Below are positions 31,433-42,808 of a DNA stretch of 64,000 nt, piece after piece. The stretch comes from Agarophyton chilense (lineage: Eukaryota; Rhodophyta; Florideophyceae; Gracilariales; Gracilariaceae). The translations under genes were made by a program, and so were the position numbers. Location: positions 744,001 to 808,000 of the forward strand of contig JARGXX010000077.1 in NCBI GenBank assembly GCA_030374765.1, written 5' to 3'. The notes beneath the pieces were generated by a model. The model saw nothing but the letters and a program-made list of their open reading frames with translations, did not search any database and was not told where the DNA came from. Each line of letters opens with the position of its first letter. The first letter of the stretch is position 1.

Positions 31433-32410
31433 ATGGATAACCCGCAGGTCACCGATCATTACAATGCACGCCCGCTGGAGACGCGTCATTCGCGCAAACA
31501 GTCGCCAATCTTTCAGATGCGAAAGTTCAACAACTGGCTCAAATCCGTACTCATTTACTTGCATACGCGCCCGGGCTACTCTGTACTGGATCTCTGTTGC
31601 GGCAAAGGCGGAGACCTTCATAAATGGTCTCAGGCAGGCGCTGCTACCTATGTCGCCTGCGATACAGCTCAGGTTTCGGTTCAGGAGTGTGCCAATAGAT
31701 ACAACGGCATGGGTCGCGCTCCATTTAGACCTTCTCTGCTCGTCGGCGATTGCTTTCAGGTAAACGTAGACGATTACATTCCCCGAGACATAATGTTTGA
31801 CGTTGTGAGCTGCCAGTTTGCAATTCACTACGCGTTCGAGAGCGAATCGCGTGTGCGAAACTTGGTGAAGAATGTCACGGATCGCCTTAAACCTGGCGGT
31901 TTCTTTATCGGTACTACCGTTGATGCTAATGTGTTAGTGCGGAAATTGCGCGCAGTGGATGATATGGCCGTGTCGAACAGTGTGTATGAGGTACGACTTG
32001 ATCCTGCTTTCAAAGAAAAGCGCTTTCCGAAAAACAACCCGTACGGAGTTCGCTATAATTTCAGTCTTGATCAAAGCGTCGAAGACTGCCCTGAGTATCT
32101 TGTTCATTTTCCAAGTTTTGAGCGACTAGCTGCAGAATATGGTCTTGAACTAGTTCTCTTGTCAAATTTCCACGACTTTTTCGTTGAGTTTACCAAAGAC
32201 GAGTACCCGGAATACCTCAACCTGCTCTTCTCTATGAATGTTCTCGATGAAACCGGTTCTATTGAACCGAATCAGTGGGATGCGATCTATCTATACACCG
32301 CGTTTGCATTCAAGAGAAAAGGTGAGGCCAACCCTGGACTTCAAAAAAACCAAGTCAGGCCCACAAACATTGAGCCCATTGGGGCCCACGAGATAATTAT
32401 GATGAGATGA
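31433..32410 (+). CDS. mRNA cap guanine-N7 methyltransferase
   Basis: A 325-residue nuclear enzyme that methylates N7 of the cap guanine on nascent mRNA, using SAM. It opens with DHYNARP, typical of the cap-binding start of Abd1/RNMT/CMT1 proteins, then KFNNWLKS, the SAM motif LDLCCGKGGDLHKW, the acidic post-I residue in VACDTA, and FDVVSCQFAIHYAF. Later blocks (LKPGGFFIGTT, YNFSLDQSVEDCPEYLV, and the C-terminal AFAFKRKG) also fit. The length is close to single-domain cap methyltransferases and no fused triphosphatase or guanylyltransferase is present. No intron is needed. An AATAAA lies at 32584-32589, about 175 nt past the stop. Confidence 0.95.
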   Translation: MDNPQVTDHYNARPLETRHSRKQSPIFQMRKFNNWLKSVLIYLHTRPGYSVLDLCCGKGGDLHKWSQAGAATYVACDTAQVSVQECANRYNGMGRAPFRPSLLVGDCFQVNVDDYIPRDIMFDVVSCQFAIHYAFESESRVRNLVKNVTDRLKPGGFFIGTTVDANVLVRKLRAVDDMAVSNSVYEVRLDPAFKEKRFPKNNPYGVRYNFSLDQSVEDCPEYLVHFPSFERLAAEYGLELVLLSNFHDFFVEFTKDEYPEYLNLLFSMNVLDETGSIEPNQWDAIYLYTAFAFKRKGEANPGLQKNQVRPTNIEPIGAHEIIMMR

Positions 32411-35400
32411 ATTACGCGTGCTTTCACCATTCTTCGTCGTCGCTTTCTGTCTTCATGTCATGTTCTCCTCCACCAGATCTGAAATTACCTAGGCTTCCAC
32501 GCGGTAACCTATCCTCCACGTCTGTTTCACAGCTACGATTGAAGGTGTCGAGCAGCTCCAACTAAACCCCACGGGATGTGTTGAATAAACGTACCGGCTC
32601 ACAAGAAAGAAAGAGGGAAATCCTGTTCTTGATCATTCGTTGCCTCATATCGGTCCATTCTCCGTTCAGAGCCATCCTGTATGTAATCCACTGTACTACG
32701 GCTCCGCGGGGTTGCCAGTTCGGATTGGATCTTTAGTTGTGGCGTCTACATCGTCGTGCCGCACATCGTGTTCTGCGAAGCTTCTATCGTTTATGAGAGT
32801 CTCGGCTACTGCGCTCTGTGCATAACGCAGCCCATGCGAAGTACATCTTCCTGGAATCAATTGTATGCAAACTCTAAGAGACGTGTATCATGTGAGTGCG
32901 ACGCTGTTCATATTTGCATCAAGGCGGCCGCTTAGACTTCAAGTGAGAACGATTTCCGGGCGACGTTTCCGTCAGCATTCGGTTTTGTCTTGGGCCCTTT
33001 TTGTCCTATGAGGCGGCCTTAAGTTTTTTTAAAAGGCTCTACTTGGGTACATTCTTTTCTCGTCTTTCCTGTTGCGAAGTAAATTGGATCTGCAGTTTGG
33101 GCTCCACTCTAAAGAGCTGGAGACAACATCTGACACGGACACGTAGGAAGAAAGTTGTGTGTTTTCAAAATGATATGGATGCTTAATGGAACCGATGATG
33201 GTAGCCTTCGGGTTACCTGGTCTCTATAAAGTTGTTTGCTAAGTTGCTTGCTACCACCTCCTTGAGTTTATGGATTACACGCCAAGAATACTTTTCTTCC
33301 CACTCTAGAAATGTGTCCATAATTAAACTATGTCGTCTGGATTCCTACAGCCTTTTGATCATGGCCTGTTGTGGAATGAGAAATCTGTTGTCACGGATGT
33401 GTGACAGGAATCGATGGAAACTGAATACAGGGTTGTGGATTCTCAATGTTGTCACTAGTTTTTGTTCAGGAAGGTGGGAAGTATCGACAAGATTTAGTCG
33501 CAAGGCCACTTGAATGCGTCTGAAGCCCAAAAGGCATTGCATAAATAACTGACCAATTGAAGCGGAAGGAAGTCAAGAATTAATTATTCTTTCAAGATAT
33601 GATTCGAAAATATTAGCAGCAACAAATCTCGGTTTTCCTGCAGGAAGTGAGAGAAAGATTCGGCCCTGACTTCACTCTGATCTTGCCGTCCTTGTGCTTA
33701 AAGCCTAGTTTTCTACTGCAATGTTTGACAGAAAGAGAGCAATATGGTAGTTTTTGTTCACTTCCACAATTAAATATTGGAGGCCAAAAAGGAGAGGAAA
33801 AGGCACGTCGCATCTCGAATGCTGCCGGAAACTAACTCTTTTTTTCTTGATCCCAACACGTCGTGCGCAGTAGGGGAATGTAATCTACTCTCTGAACCTA
33901 CGATCGTATCCGCGATTATTGTAACCGTTAATATCATGCTGGAAATGGTACGGAATGATTGCACTGTTGATTAAAGTCCGCCATACGAATAGAGTTATAT
34001 GACTGCCGCCCCTGTTCTGTTAGAACTTTTTCGCTATTCGAAGTCACTCAGTGTATCCCCATACCGTTACTCTTCTTACTTTATACTTGTCTTTTATACC
34101 CGCTGCAGTTCAAAGAAGATTTGAAGCAGTAACGCTTCTGTATTTCCAAGTGGCATACAGAAGTCAGGCATACATGAACCCGCATTTGCTCTTCATCCAG
34201 AGTTTCTTCGCTGAAAAATGGGGTGCAGTTGCCATCATGGTCACCATCATGATGCAAGAATTCGAATGTTTCACATCCTTCGCCATGTTCTACCTCTAGT
34301 AACGATTCCAACAAGTTTTTCTGGTCACGGTTGGAAACCCCAACATATGACGGATCATGGTGGCTAATGAATGAGAGTATCATACTTTTTGCGTTGGAAT
34401 CGAATGAATCTGAATGATTGCGTATGTCCGGTTCTTCCCTCAATTATGAAACATGCCCATTGCGAGAGAGGGAGTGAAGGAAATTCCTGGTTTGAATCTT
34501 CAAGGCTAGCCTTTGCACTCTGAGATCTTTAGAAGAGACTCTGGACTTCTTGGCCGACTTTCTTTCGATCGGGCAGGAACATCTATGACTGTAGACATAA
34601 CTTTTAAGTTCTTATTTGTCCAAAGCATTTGCTTTTTCTTGCAAAGCATTCACTCTCCTTTGTGGAACACCAAACAAAACCCTTCGCTCAGGTGGGGGCT
34701 GGCTTAGGACCGCAGCAACCTAAAAAAATCTTCTTCTTTGTACCGTAGCAGGCCACTAACAAACCATAGTCGCGTGACATTTATTCTGTTAGTATTTTCC
34801 AGCGGCACAAAAAAGCATCAGTTCTCTGAAATGTTTCCAACAAAGAAGCGTTGCGTCACCTACAATCTTCATCTTTATATTTAGTGTTTTATTTACCTTC
34901 GACGGATCGTCGACTAAGATATACGTCACGGCAAAGCGTTCCGCATGCGCTTTGGCATCCTCTGAGGAAATCCCCAGAAAAACCCCAGTCAGTGAACTGC
35001 TTTCGAGCCTTTCCTCCGAGGGATATTTCCAGGGAAATGGCATTAAAATGACCTCCAAATACAAGTTCGTGACCGACTGCGTTCGTATGGCTACAGGGGG
35101 GTCTTTTTTCTTAAGTATCACCCAAGTCCGCCACGGCGACGGCATATAAAACCGTTCGGACGAGTTCGAGGACATCCAGGATGCATGTCATTTGCAAAAG
35201 ATGATGTACTGCTACACACTGCTGGAATATCTCGTTCCTCGACAGGGTCAAGAAGTTTACTTCACGATATCGTATTGGTTACGATGGAGAGAACCTGCGT
35301 CCCCCTGTCCCTCTTCGCGACGACAACGCAACCTTTCCTGGATGGTGCGTTGCCGAACATCAGAAAATGAAATTGTCCGCGGTCCTTTTCACCAGTTTGT

Positions 35401-35640
35401 GTTGTATTTGCAGCTCAGCGTTTTCTTTCGAATGACGTCCCAGGTAGATGTCGGTTTACAAGGGCAGTGGGGAAAATATGAATCCATGATTTCATGATTC
35501 CTTCGTTTCTTGACTTCTGATGTAGTTTCATCTGCGAGCTGTTTTCGTTCCGATCCGCCTAACCCGGATTCCATAAGTATGATAGCAAGGGACAGTACCA
35601 AATGGAACGAAAAATTGAACGCAGAAGTGAAAATGGTCGC
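32411..35640. other. Intergenic region without recognisable gene
   Basis: About 3.2 kb of AT-richer DNA up to the outer retrotransposon. Short open frames on both strands have no supporting features. The last 45 nt (about 35595-35640) resemble the sequence directly beyond the far end of the retrotransposon (see findings). Confidence 0.5.
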
Positions 35641-35982
35641 TGTGCCGCCTCGTGGGTTAGGTGCGCTTGCTCGCGTGCGTGCGAGAATTACGTCAGCTGG
35701 AGAAGAGAGTCAGATGGCAAGTTGCAGTACGTCAGTCCGTTTCTTCGACTGAATATGTTGCCTTTAATAAAATTGACCTACCGTCTATCTGCGTCCCTTC
35801 ACCGTCCTCTCGACAGATCACTGGGCGACAGAGTCGACGGGGGTCGACTCGTTTTTGTGAGCCAAGATAGTGTCGCTTTGTTCACGACCTTTCCCAACGG
35901 GAACACCATCTCGATACAGATTTGATTCTGACCGTTTGAGATCCGGCTTGGCGATTTGTGCCAAAGTCAGTCAGGCATAACA
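35641..35982 (-). repeat. 3' LTR of element A
   Basis: 342 bp, starts TGTGCC and ends AACA. Nearly identical to 52435-52824 apart from a missing 48-bp segment and about three substitutions. Confidence 0.9.
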
Positions 35983-36028
35983 GCGCCCCATGCACCTGAA
36001 GCTTGCAATAGGCAAGTCTACGGGAGCA

Positions 36029-37313
36029 TCAGAATGAGCAAAGTCGGATTGCGGTCTGCTTGAGATCCCGCTTCCCCGATGTCGCCAGAAAGTCCTCAAG
36101 CATGCCAGGAAGATCGGCGGAGACGCTGGCGAGAGGTTCACAAGTCCGATCGACCTCATCTGGTAAACCCTCCTACTCAATATTGAGCTCAAGCGCGCCC
36201 TCGCGCTCGCGAATGTCTCGTATCTCGCGAGCACTTTCGATCACGGTTTCAGAATAGGTAGCTGTAGATATCAGCACCGGTTCCACTTCCTTTCCAAGCA
36301 TGTCCTCGCGGTAAAGCAACAGCCGACGCGCGTGAATTGTTTCACGCTTATTGCGTACGAGGTCTTCCACCTCGTACACCCAGGGTGACTTTTTCGTCAC
36401 TACCCTGCGCGGTCCCTTCCACAGGAACTGCAGCTTGTGTCCCTTCTTCTGTGCTCTTCGTAAGAGCACAAAGTCGCCAACACTGAATGATTGAGCTGCA
36501 ATCTGGGTGATCCTATTATGGCGATCAATGCACTTTTGTCGCACAACGCCAACCCTTCCAGAAACGTTGCGGTGCATATCCTGCAGGGCGTACTGTAGAT
36601 CGTTGAGGTTCAGCAGCTTCTGCGCTTCAACCTCAGATGCCAGCGTAGCTGTCCTATAGTGCTCGACCGGAAGCGCGCGCAGCAAAAGCCTGATAGGTCG
36701 ATGTCCTGTAAAGACCTCCAGCGGCGTGCGGTAGATGCGCGGCTCCTCAGGGTCCCGAGCGCCGAGCTGGCGCGACGGTACGTGATTAAGAACGCTTTGT
36801 ATGCACTCAGACACCGCCGGCCACTTGCGCGGGGACATTTTTCATTCAGCCAGTAGTGCGCGGCACGCGCGGAGCACCTCCCGGCAGACACGCTCTACTG
36901 TCCCATTAGCCCAGGGCGAGTAGGCGGTCGTAAAATGATGTTTCACCTTAAGCTCAGCCGTCAGGTCGTGCAGGAGTTGGTTCTTAAAGTGTGTGCCCTG
37001 GTCGCTCACGAGCCACGCGAACCCCCCAAACGAAGCTATCCACATAGTTAAAGCCTCAGCGGCTACCAGACTAGTAGTGGCCTCAGCAGGCCAGATCCAT
37101 ACGTACCCAGAGAGATCATCGCGCATCAGCAGTAGATACTTCATCTCTGCATTACTTGAGCCCATGTAAAGAAAATCCACATGAAGGACCTCATTCACAC
37201 TGGACCCGTGCAGCGCCTGCCCTAGTGGGCGAGTTATGACCTCACCCGTGCTTGTCACCAAACAGTGGTAGCAGCGACGCACAAAGGTGGCGATATCCTG
37301 CTTGAGCGTCGAC
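36029..37313 (-). pseudogene. Element A integrase (part downstream of the nested insertion)
   Basis: Reads from the insertion point through the zinc-binding cysteines (RRCYHC), the catalytic core with intact D,D,E residues (HVDFLYMG; VSDQGTHF; SPWANGTVERV), and a C-terminal domain (SVGDFVLLRRAQKKG, LWKGPRRV). The in-frame TGA at 36842-36844 sits where relatives have Trp, and TAG at 36173-36175 interrupts the tail, which otherwise runs to a TGA at 36029-36031. The upstream half of the gene lies 11.6 kb away on the other side of element B. Integrase of this class inserts retrotransposon cDNA into chromosomes; this copy is dead. Confidence 0.85.
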
Positions 37314-38229
37314 TGTGGAGCAAAACCCGGCGACGGGAAGTGCTCTCAAGGTGTTCCAAGCCTTGCTCCCTGGGGGAGGCAGACTCAGAGACAGAGCCCT
37401 CAGTTCCACCCGTAGTGTGGGGTGTAACTCCCCCGGGGGATTCCGGCAGTACCGACGGAGGTGAGGGGTAGAAACCGTTGGATCGGGAATGGCTATGGGT
37501 ATCCCAAAGAATGGGGGAAAATCCGGCGAAGAGGAAAAACGGGGCGAGGGTCGGGCACTAACAGGCACCGGACCCAAGAACCAGAAAAGGGGCGAAACAA
37601 CAAAAGAAACCCAATACAGGGGCGAAAATCTGTCCTCGAAAGGAAACACAAAAAGTACGCAACAAGTAAGCAGAACCCCCACGGGGTATCGTGCACGCAG
37701 GTCGCCTGAGCGGTCCCAAGGGGGTGGTTGCACGGAACCCAAACGTGGGCACTCTCCAAGTGGAGTCGTGTCCCTACGCAGGCGTTGCTAACCAGAGCCC
37801 GTTCCGGGTTGTAAGGCCGAAACGATGGCGACGAAGAACCTCTAAAGGTATCGAAAACCAACCTTGGTTACCATTTACTTTGAGCTTCGGACTGCCAGAT
37901 CTCATCTCCCTAAGTAGGGCCCACTAACTAAACTCTACAGTAGTGCACACCTGCTCAGGGCCATACACGTGGAGATCCCACTGTCAGGGCCCAAAAGTCC
38001 AACGTTCTAACAAATATCCAAAAATCGGTGCCAAAATTAAGCCACGTGTATCACGGGGCCAATCCAACCATGGGCCATCCGAATTGTCAATTCATAGGCG
38101 AACTCTAACCAGAAAACAGTGCCACCTCAGCACACCTTAGAGGGGATCATAGTCATAACCCTCGGAGGGTTCAATCCTCATTCTATGAGTTGCATCTTCA
38201 AGTATCCCCTAACTGGGCGTTGCTCTACA
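37314..38229 (-). repeat. 3' LTR of element B
   Basis: 916 bp, begins TGTGGAGC and ends CTCTACA on the plus strand, giving short inverted ends. The remaining sequence matches 47997-48911 at about 98.8 percent by eye. Confidence 0.93.
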
Positions 38230-38245
38230 TCTCCCCCTCCTTAAG
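38230..38245 (-). other. Polypurine tract of element B
   Basis: On the coding strand, CTTAAGGAGGGGGAGA abuts the 3' LTR exactly, the standard place for the plus-strand primer in reverse transcription. Two further copies of its core lie inside pol (44751-44767 and 41591-41608). Confidence 0.85.
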
Positions 38246-38485
38246 ACGAGGAAGAACATTCCGAGCCGCGGGTGTCTCGCTTTCCGGTCACTATATATAC
38301 TTCTCTCCCAATGGGGTCCTTCACCACTTCTGAGGATCGCCATAAAACCGGCACATCGGTACAACTTTCTTCTACTCCTCCGACTTTCGGCGATAAGCAA
38401 CTTCTCGCAACAGGCCTCGGCGAGCAACCGACATCCTCAGGAGGATTTGGACATTAACGCGGTGGCGTGGAACTCCGCTCATGCG

Positions 38486-39961
38486 ATGCCCTTGGTAGCA
38501 AACTCCAGAGGTTGGATCTCAAACGAATCCTTTCGAAGGTGGAGTCCCCTTACCGATCCGGTGATATATTCCCGCGCTCCGTGGTTCCATCCGACAGCGG
38601 TTCGCGACGATGAGCTCATCGACTCCTACGTGGAGGACGGCTTATTGCCGGGTGGCCTACCTGTCGAGGTTGTACGTTCTCCCGATTGGAGGGCACGGGT
38701 AGCCATACAGCCTCAGTATCTATACCGCGGTCGCGGGGAGTCCCTGGACAAGGCGCGCGCAGCGATAGCGGCTCTGGCCTACCAGCGATTGGAGAGGTCA
38801 CGCTTTGACCATCTGGTTCCCCCGGAGTACGGGTTCGATGTCGCCTATTACCGCACGTACGGTGAGGTCTCCTACGGGGATAACCTGGCAGCCTTTCCCG
38901 AAGCCGAGTTCCGCGGACCGGGTTTTCCTCTCCGAGAAGATATGCTCCAATGGAGTCGTCCCATCCTTCGGGCTGAATTCAGGTACCTTCAACGGCAGTT
39001 TACCCAGTATGGGTTCGATCGACGCGTGCGCTTCGAGCGCCGCTCGCGCTCCCGTTTCGGGTTCCTTGTCCCGTATCCTCACGTGGAACTGGAGCGTATC
39101 CGTAACACGGCGAAGGTTGGGCGATTCGTGCCCCTTCCAGCTTGGTGGAGTAAGGTCGAGGTCCCGCAAGGGTGCTTTGCTGAACTGCCCCCATGCATCT
39201 ACTATATCGGGTCTCGTTTGATGCACGAACCGAACTCGGGATACTGGGCCCTCGTTGCAGCCGAGTGGGCAGCCCGCGTAGCGGCGCACCTCCTCTGGGA
39301 TGCTCATGACCATTTCCGTATCTGGTATATTCCTCCGATGCTACGGACCATCATGCGTCAGATCGACCTTGTCCCAGCATTGGGTTCGGCCAGCAGCGTG
39401 CAGGACCTGTATCCAATCTTGAACGTGATCGACAACACCCAATGGGATCGAGTTCCAGTGGAAAATCAGCCCGCAGGGGAAGGATCCGCGCGAGACAAGT
39501 CTCCTGGCCGGTACGATCCGGGCTCCGGTAACTGGGTCTATTACAATCCCTTCGAAGGGGTTCGCATCAGCGCGGCGCAAGCACGGGCGCTGATTGACTC
39601 GCCTCGACCGATGCCGGTGGGACACCCGACGGGGGTCATTTATACCGACGATTACGAGTACGAGCCTCCAGTAGACCTGGACGATCCAGCGTTGGATAAC
39701 GACATGCCAGCTCCTAGTGGAGTACTCCCTGTGGAGCCATCTGCACCCTTCCAACCAGTGGGAACGACCTCAGCTGCGGCGGCGAATGCATCCGGTGGAG
39801 GTCCATCTGCTCCCCCCGGGTGGGGTGTGAACACCCTTGCGCAGGCGCCAGTTGCCACTCCGCAAGCGGATAGTGTGCGACAAGGCCTCGTGAACGCGGG
39901 CATTCCGATTCCCCCGGGTATGACGGATGTGAGCCAGATGTTGGCTTTCGCCTCGGCGTAA
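38486..39961 (+). CDS. Antisense ORF of element B, function unknown
   Basis: A 491-codon intact ORF on the strand opposite gag-pol, between pol and the 3' LTR. I do not recognise the family. The N-terminal 330 residues are rich in Arg, Tyr and Trp and read like a folded protein (for example SRLMHEPNSGYWALV, AAHLLWDAHDHFRIWYIPP). The last 130 residues are acidic and Pro/Ala-rich, with GGGPSAPPGWG near the end. No membrane segment or known catalytic motif is seen. The first in-frame ATG is 38486; the frame is open from 38447 and a CAG at about 38437 could be a splice acceptor. Some plant Ty3/gypsy lineages (Tat/Grande/Ogre) carry antisense ORFs in the same place, also of unknown role. It is striking that this frame is undamaged while integrase has several stops. 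Confidence 0.6.
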   Translation: MPLVANSRGWISNESFRRWSPLTDPVIYSRAPWFHPTAVRDDELIDSYVEDGLLPGGLPVEVVRSPDWRARVAIQPQYLYRGRGESLDKARAAIAALAYQRLERSRFDHLVPPEYGFDVAYYRTYGEVSYGDNLAAFPEAEFRGPGFPLREDMLQWSRPILRAEFRYLQRQFTQYGFDRRVRFERRSRSRFGFLVPYPHVELERIRNTAKVGRFVPLPAWWSKVEVPQGCFAELPPCIYYIGSRLMHEPNSGYWALVAAEWAARVAAHLLWDAHDHFRIWYIPPMLRTIMRQIDLVPALGSASSVQDLYPILNVIDNTQWDRVPVENQPAGEGSARDKSPGRYDPGSGNWVYYNPFEGVRISAAQARALIDSPRPMPVGHPTGVIYTDDYEYEPPVDLDDPALDNDMPAPSGVLPVEPSAPFQPVGTTSAAAANASGGGPSAPPGWGVNTLAQAPVATPQADSVRQGLVNAGIPIPPGMTDVSQMLAFASA

Positions 39962-40082
39962 CATCAGGGTCAGAATCCCAACGGTGGGGCGGGTCCCTCC
40001 TCGGGCTTTCCGTAGTTCCGCCTTCTGGCAATTGTAGAGTCCATAGCTTGGCGACAATAGTAAACTTCTGATATTTGCATAA

Positions 40083-40250
40083 CTTCTTTTCTTCTTCCTT
40101 CCTAGGATCTTAACTTCTACTTCTTTTCTTCTTCCTTCTTAGGATCTTCTTCATCTTCGTCTTCATCTTCTTCCCTTCCTAGAGTCCAATCTTCTTCTTA
40201 ATCTTCTTCTCCACTTCGTGGGTCTTCTTTTCCTTTTTTTCATCATAAAC
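40083..40250 (+). repeat. CTT/TTC-rich imperfect tandem repeat in element B
   Basis: A pyrimidine tract with two near-copies of a roughly 40-nt unit (TTCTTTTCTTCTTCCTTC..AGGATCTT) followed by shorter TTC repeats. On the element's coding strand it is a long polypurine stretch between the chromodomain remnant and the antisense ORF. Confidence 0.7.
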
Positions 40251-40504
40251 TGTCCCGATAACCGGTGCTATGTTCCCCGGTTAACGGCGACAGGCCGAGG
40301 GCCAGTTGACATTCCCTCTCAATACGTGTTCTTCGGGATACTCTGCTCAATTCCTCTTCAGAGGTCCAACATCTTCCTCACTTCATGGTCCCATCCACAC
40401 CAGTTCCCGTGGTGGCTTACCCGACTTGGGCATGATCCAGATTTGGAGGCAAGGTTACCCGAGCGCGTCGGTGATAGGATAAAACTTTAGACCTCGGAAG
40501 GTGC

Positions 40505-40705
40505 TCAATGGGTTCCACTGTCCTCATCAGGCGAGAATCCGTACCATCGGACTTGGTAGCGAACTTCTCCCTCGGGGGTGTAGATGTGACGCACGATGCG
40601 ATCGATAACGAATTCCTGCGGATACACTTTTCCCTGTTCGGGCTTCTCTTCCATCTTGGAACGCTCTAGTTCCCTTGAGGGTGTCAACGTAGGGTCTAGA
40701 CACAC
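40505..40705 (-). pseudogene. Chromodomain remnant of element B
   Basis: The segment YPQEFVIDRIVRHI..VRYQVRWYGFSPDED has the strand-turn-strand pattern of chromodomains, with aromatic residues Phe and Trp at cage positions. A one-base frame change just after PDEDS moves the expected Trp-x-Pro into another frame, and the ORF stops at 40505. In chromoviruses this domain at the integrase C-terminus guides insertion to heterochromatin marked by histone methylation. It lies in the same frame as pol but several stops separate them. Confidence 0.7.
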
Positions 40706-40936
40706 CCCGGTGGGTTCTTTTCCGTGTTGCGAGCGGGTCTCAGCACTTCGTCCAAACGGCGCCGAGTGGCCTGTGGGCTACGTTGTAACTTCCGTCTACG
40801 GAGTCAAAACGGCCCAGTTTGGGGTTCTTCTTAAAGCTGAGCTCTTCCCGATAACAACGGTGTTCTTAGATTCCGTGAAGGTTGAGAAACCGCGACGCGG
40901 TAGCGTCTCCAATCTCAGGGGGGTAAGACTTCAACG

Positions 40937-42799
40937 TCAACCCGAGCTACGGGGACGAAGGTTGCTCTTGTGCAACGCGCAGTGCGACGGAGGCGGTTTG
41001 CGCGACGGTTGGTCGTCAGAGCCTTTTGATTGGCTCGGTGCCATTCGACGTGTGCCACATAAATGCGCGGGCGCCGGTTGCCACTCCGCAAGCGGATGTG
41101 AGGTGGCGCTTTCGACCCGCGCTAGCACTCTCCTGAGCTGTCCCCGACGGGTCTCACTCATTTCTTTCCCATTCCTGAGGGTTCCAGTGTCTCCATAGGA
41201 GTTCCTATTTCCATTCCATAACGGAGAGCCAAATTTGGTCAACCTCGTCGTCGAGATCTTCCCCGTGCGGGTCCGCTGACACAGCTCGTTCTCGAGAAAG
41301 CGGGGTTTGAGTGTGCGACACCTCAGTGTCTCGTTCGCAGCGGCGGGTGATCGTCGGCTCTGTAGGCGTTCCGAGTGCGGAGTTCTCCACACGACTCTCC
41401 CTAGGCAGGGTTTCGTCATCTTTCTGACGTCGTGCTCGGCTAGGTCGGCGGTGATGTCACTACCCATACGCTGGGGTTGTGACTTCTCTGTCGCCGGCTC
41501 GGTTGGGCTCGCCGTCTCACTGTGAGAACTAGATTCCCTGTTAGGGCGACTGGCTGACGCCGAAACATCGTGCTGCGAAGGAACTAAGTTCTCCTCCCCC
41601 TCCTTAGGCGGAGAGCCAGGAGGCTTGATTACCTCCGGTGGGGGAGTAACTCTGTAAGAGTTCGTTGACTGGGCCCTTGAGGGAGCGGGCCCAGGTTCGG
41701 GAGTATCCGAAGTTTCCGGTAGGTCGGTTAAACCACGTTCCGGGTGCGGAAGTATAACGGGGCGGGTGTTCGAATCTCCGCCTGACGGGTTAACTTCCGT
41801 TGAATCATCCCCTGTGGAGGGCGTTGGTGCCGACACCACTTCCACATTTGGGTTGGGCACTCGTGTCATGCGGTCCCTGGAGATCCGTTCGTGGCGGTTA
41901 GCGATATCCAATACCACCGTGTCAGGGTCTACAGAAACCACACGGTAGGGTCCGTCCACAATTGGCGAAAGCTTGTGCCTACGTTCTTTTTCAGGATTGT
42001 AGTATTCCTTTCAAAGGAAGACGAAGTCGTCGGGCTCCACCTAAGGTAGAGGTTTGCGAACCAGATTGTCAAAGTTCTTCTTGTAGGCGCGTTGAGCTTT
42101 GTCCATTGCTTTCCGGGCTATCGGCACCATCTTCGTAAGCCACTCCTTCCCGGCTTCTCGGTACAATCCCGGTGACGGGTACGTCGACAGCGTCGATTGA
42201 GCCTCGAAGGCGACGGGCGGCGGTGTCCTCGACAGTACCAGTTCGAATGGGGATAACGATGTAACCCGATGTACCTGGGTGTTGTAGGCATACGTGATAG
42301 CGTCTGTGTACAAGTCCCAATTTTTGGGGTGATCCGCAACATACGATCTCGAAGCGTTGAGTATCGTGCGGTTAAACCCCTTCACCTGGCCATTCCCCTG
42401 AGGGTGATACGTAGTAACAAATAAATTCCGTACATCAAGGATTCGACATACATCCTGAAAGAACTTTGATGCGAATTGCCCTCTGTTGTCGGATAACAAC
42501 TGCACCGGCGGTCCATATACGAACAACCAATGGGTCACGAACGCTTGCGCGACGGTAGCGGCGGTGATCCGCTTCAGCGGCACAGTTCTCGTTAGCTTAG
42601 ATAATCTGTCAGAAATGACAAGCAGATACCGATGACCTCGGGGCGTCCTGATAAACTCCCCTACGATGTCTATGGCCACGAATTCGAGTGGAGCCCGTGC
42701 CGGGAACAGCGTCAACTTCTTAGAGTGCTTCCGAAGTTTGACGTCATTCTTGGCGCAATTCGCGCAGGCCCGTCTGACGGCGTAACAATCGAATGCCAT
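40937..42799 (-). pseudogene. Element B integrase core and Pro/Ser-rich tail
   Basis: Follows the RNase H region in the same frame after TAA 42809-42811, which replaces the usual aromatic residue before WP. The core shows the CANC zinc residues, VAIDIVGEF (first Asp) and LLSDNRGQF (second Asp), but the usual catalytic Glu position reads Lys in NGQVKGFNRT. TAG 42041-42043 and TGA 42011-42013 then interrupt the C-terminal domain, which continues in frame (VDGPYRVVSVDPDTVVLDI) into a 250-residue Pro/Ser/Thr-rich linker. The enzyme would have inserted cDNA; this copy is inactive. Confidence 0.88.
41591..41608 (-). other. Internal copy of the polypurine tract (distal)
   Basis: On the coding strand it reads CCTAAGGAGGGGGAGGAG and shares the 13-nt core TAAGGAGGGGGAG with the PPT next to the 3' LTR. 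It lies in the linker after integrase and could be a second plus-strand initiation site. Confidence 0.5.
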
Positions 42800-42808
42800 T
42801 GCCGGCCA

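Noticed and set aside
37318-38140. Open frames repeated in both LTRs of element B
   Set aside because: They recur only because the LTRs are direct repeats; their sequence is low in protein character.
40596-41198. 200-codon plus-strand frame opposite the pol tail of element B
   Set aside because: It is antisense to the degraded Pro/Ser-rich tail and chromodomain, with no protein features, unlike the 491-codon antisense ORF.
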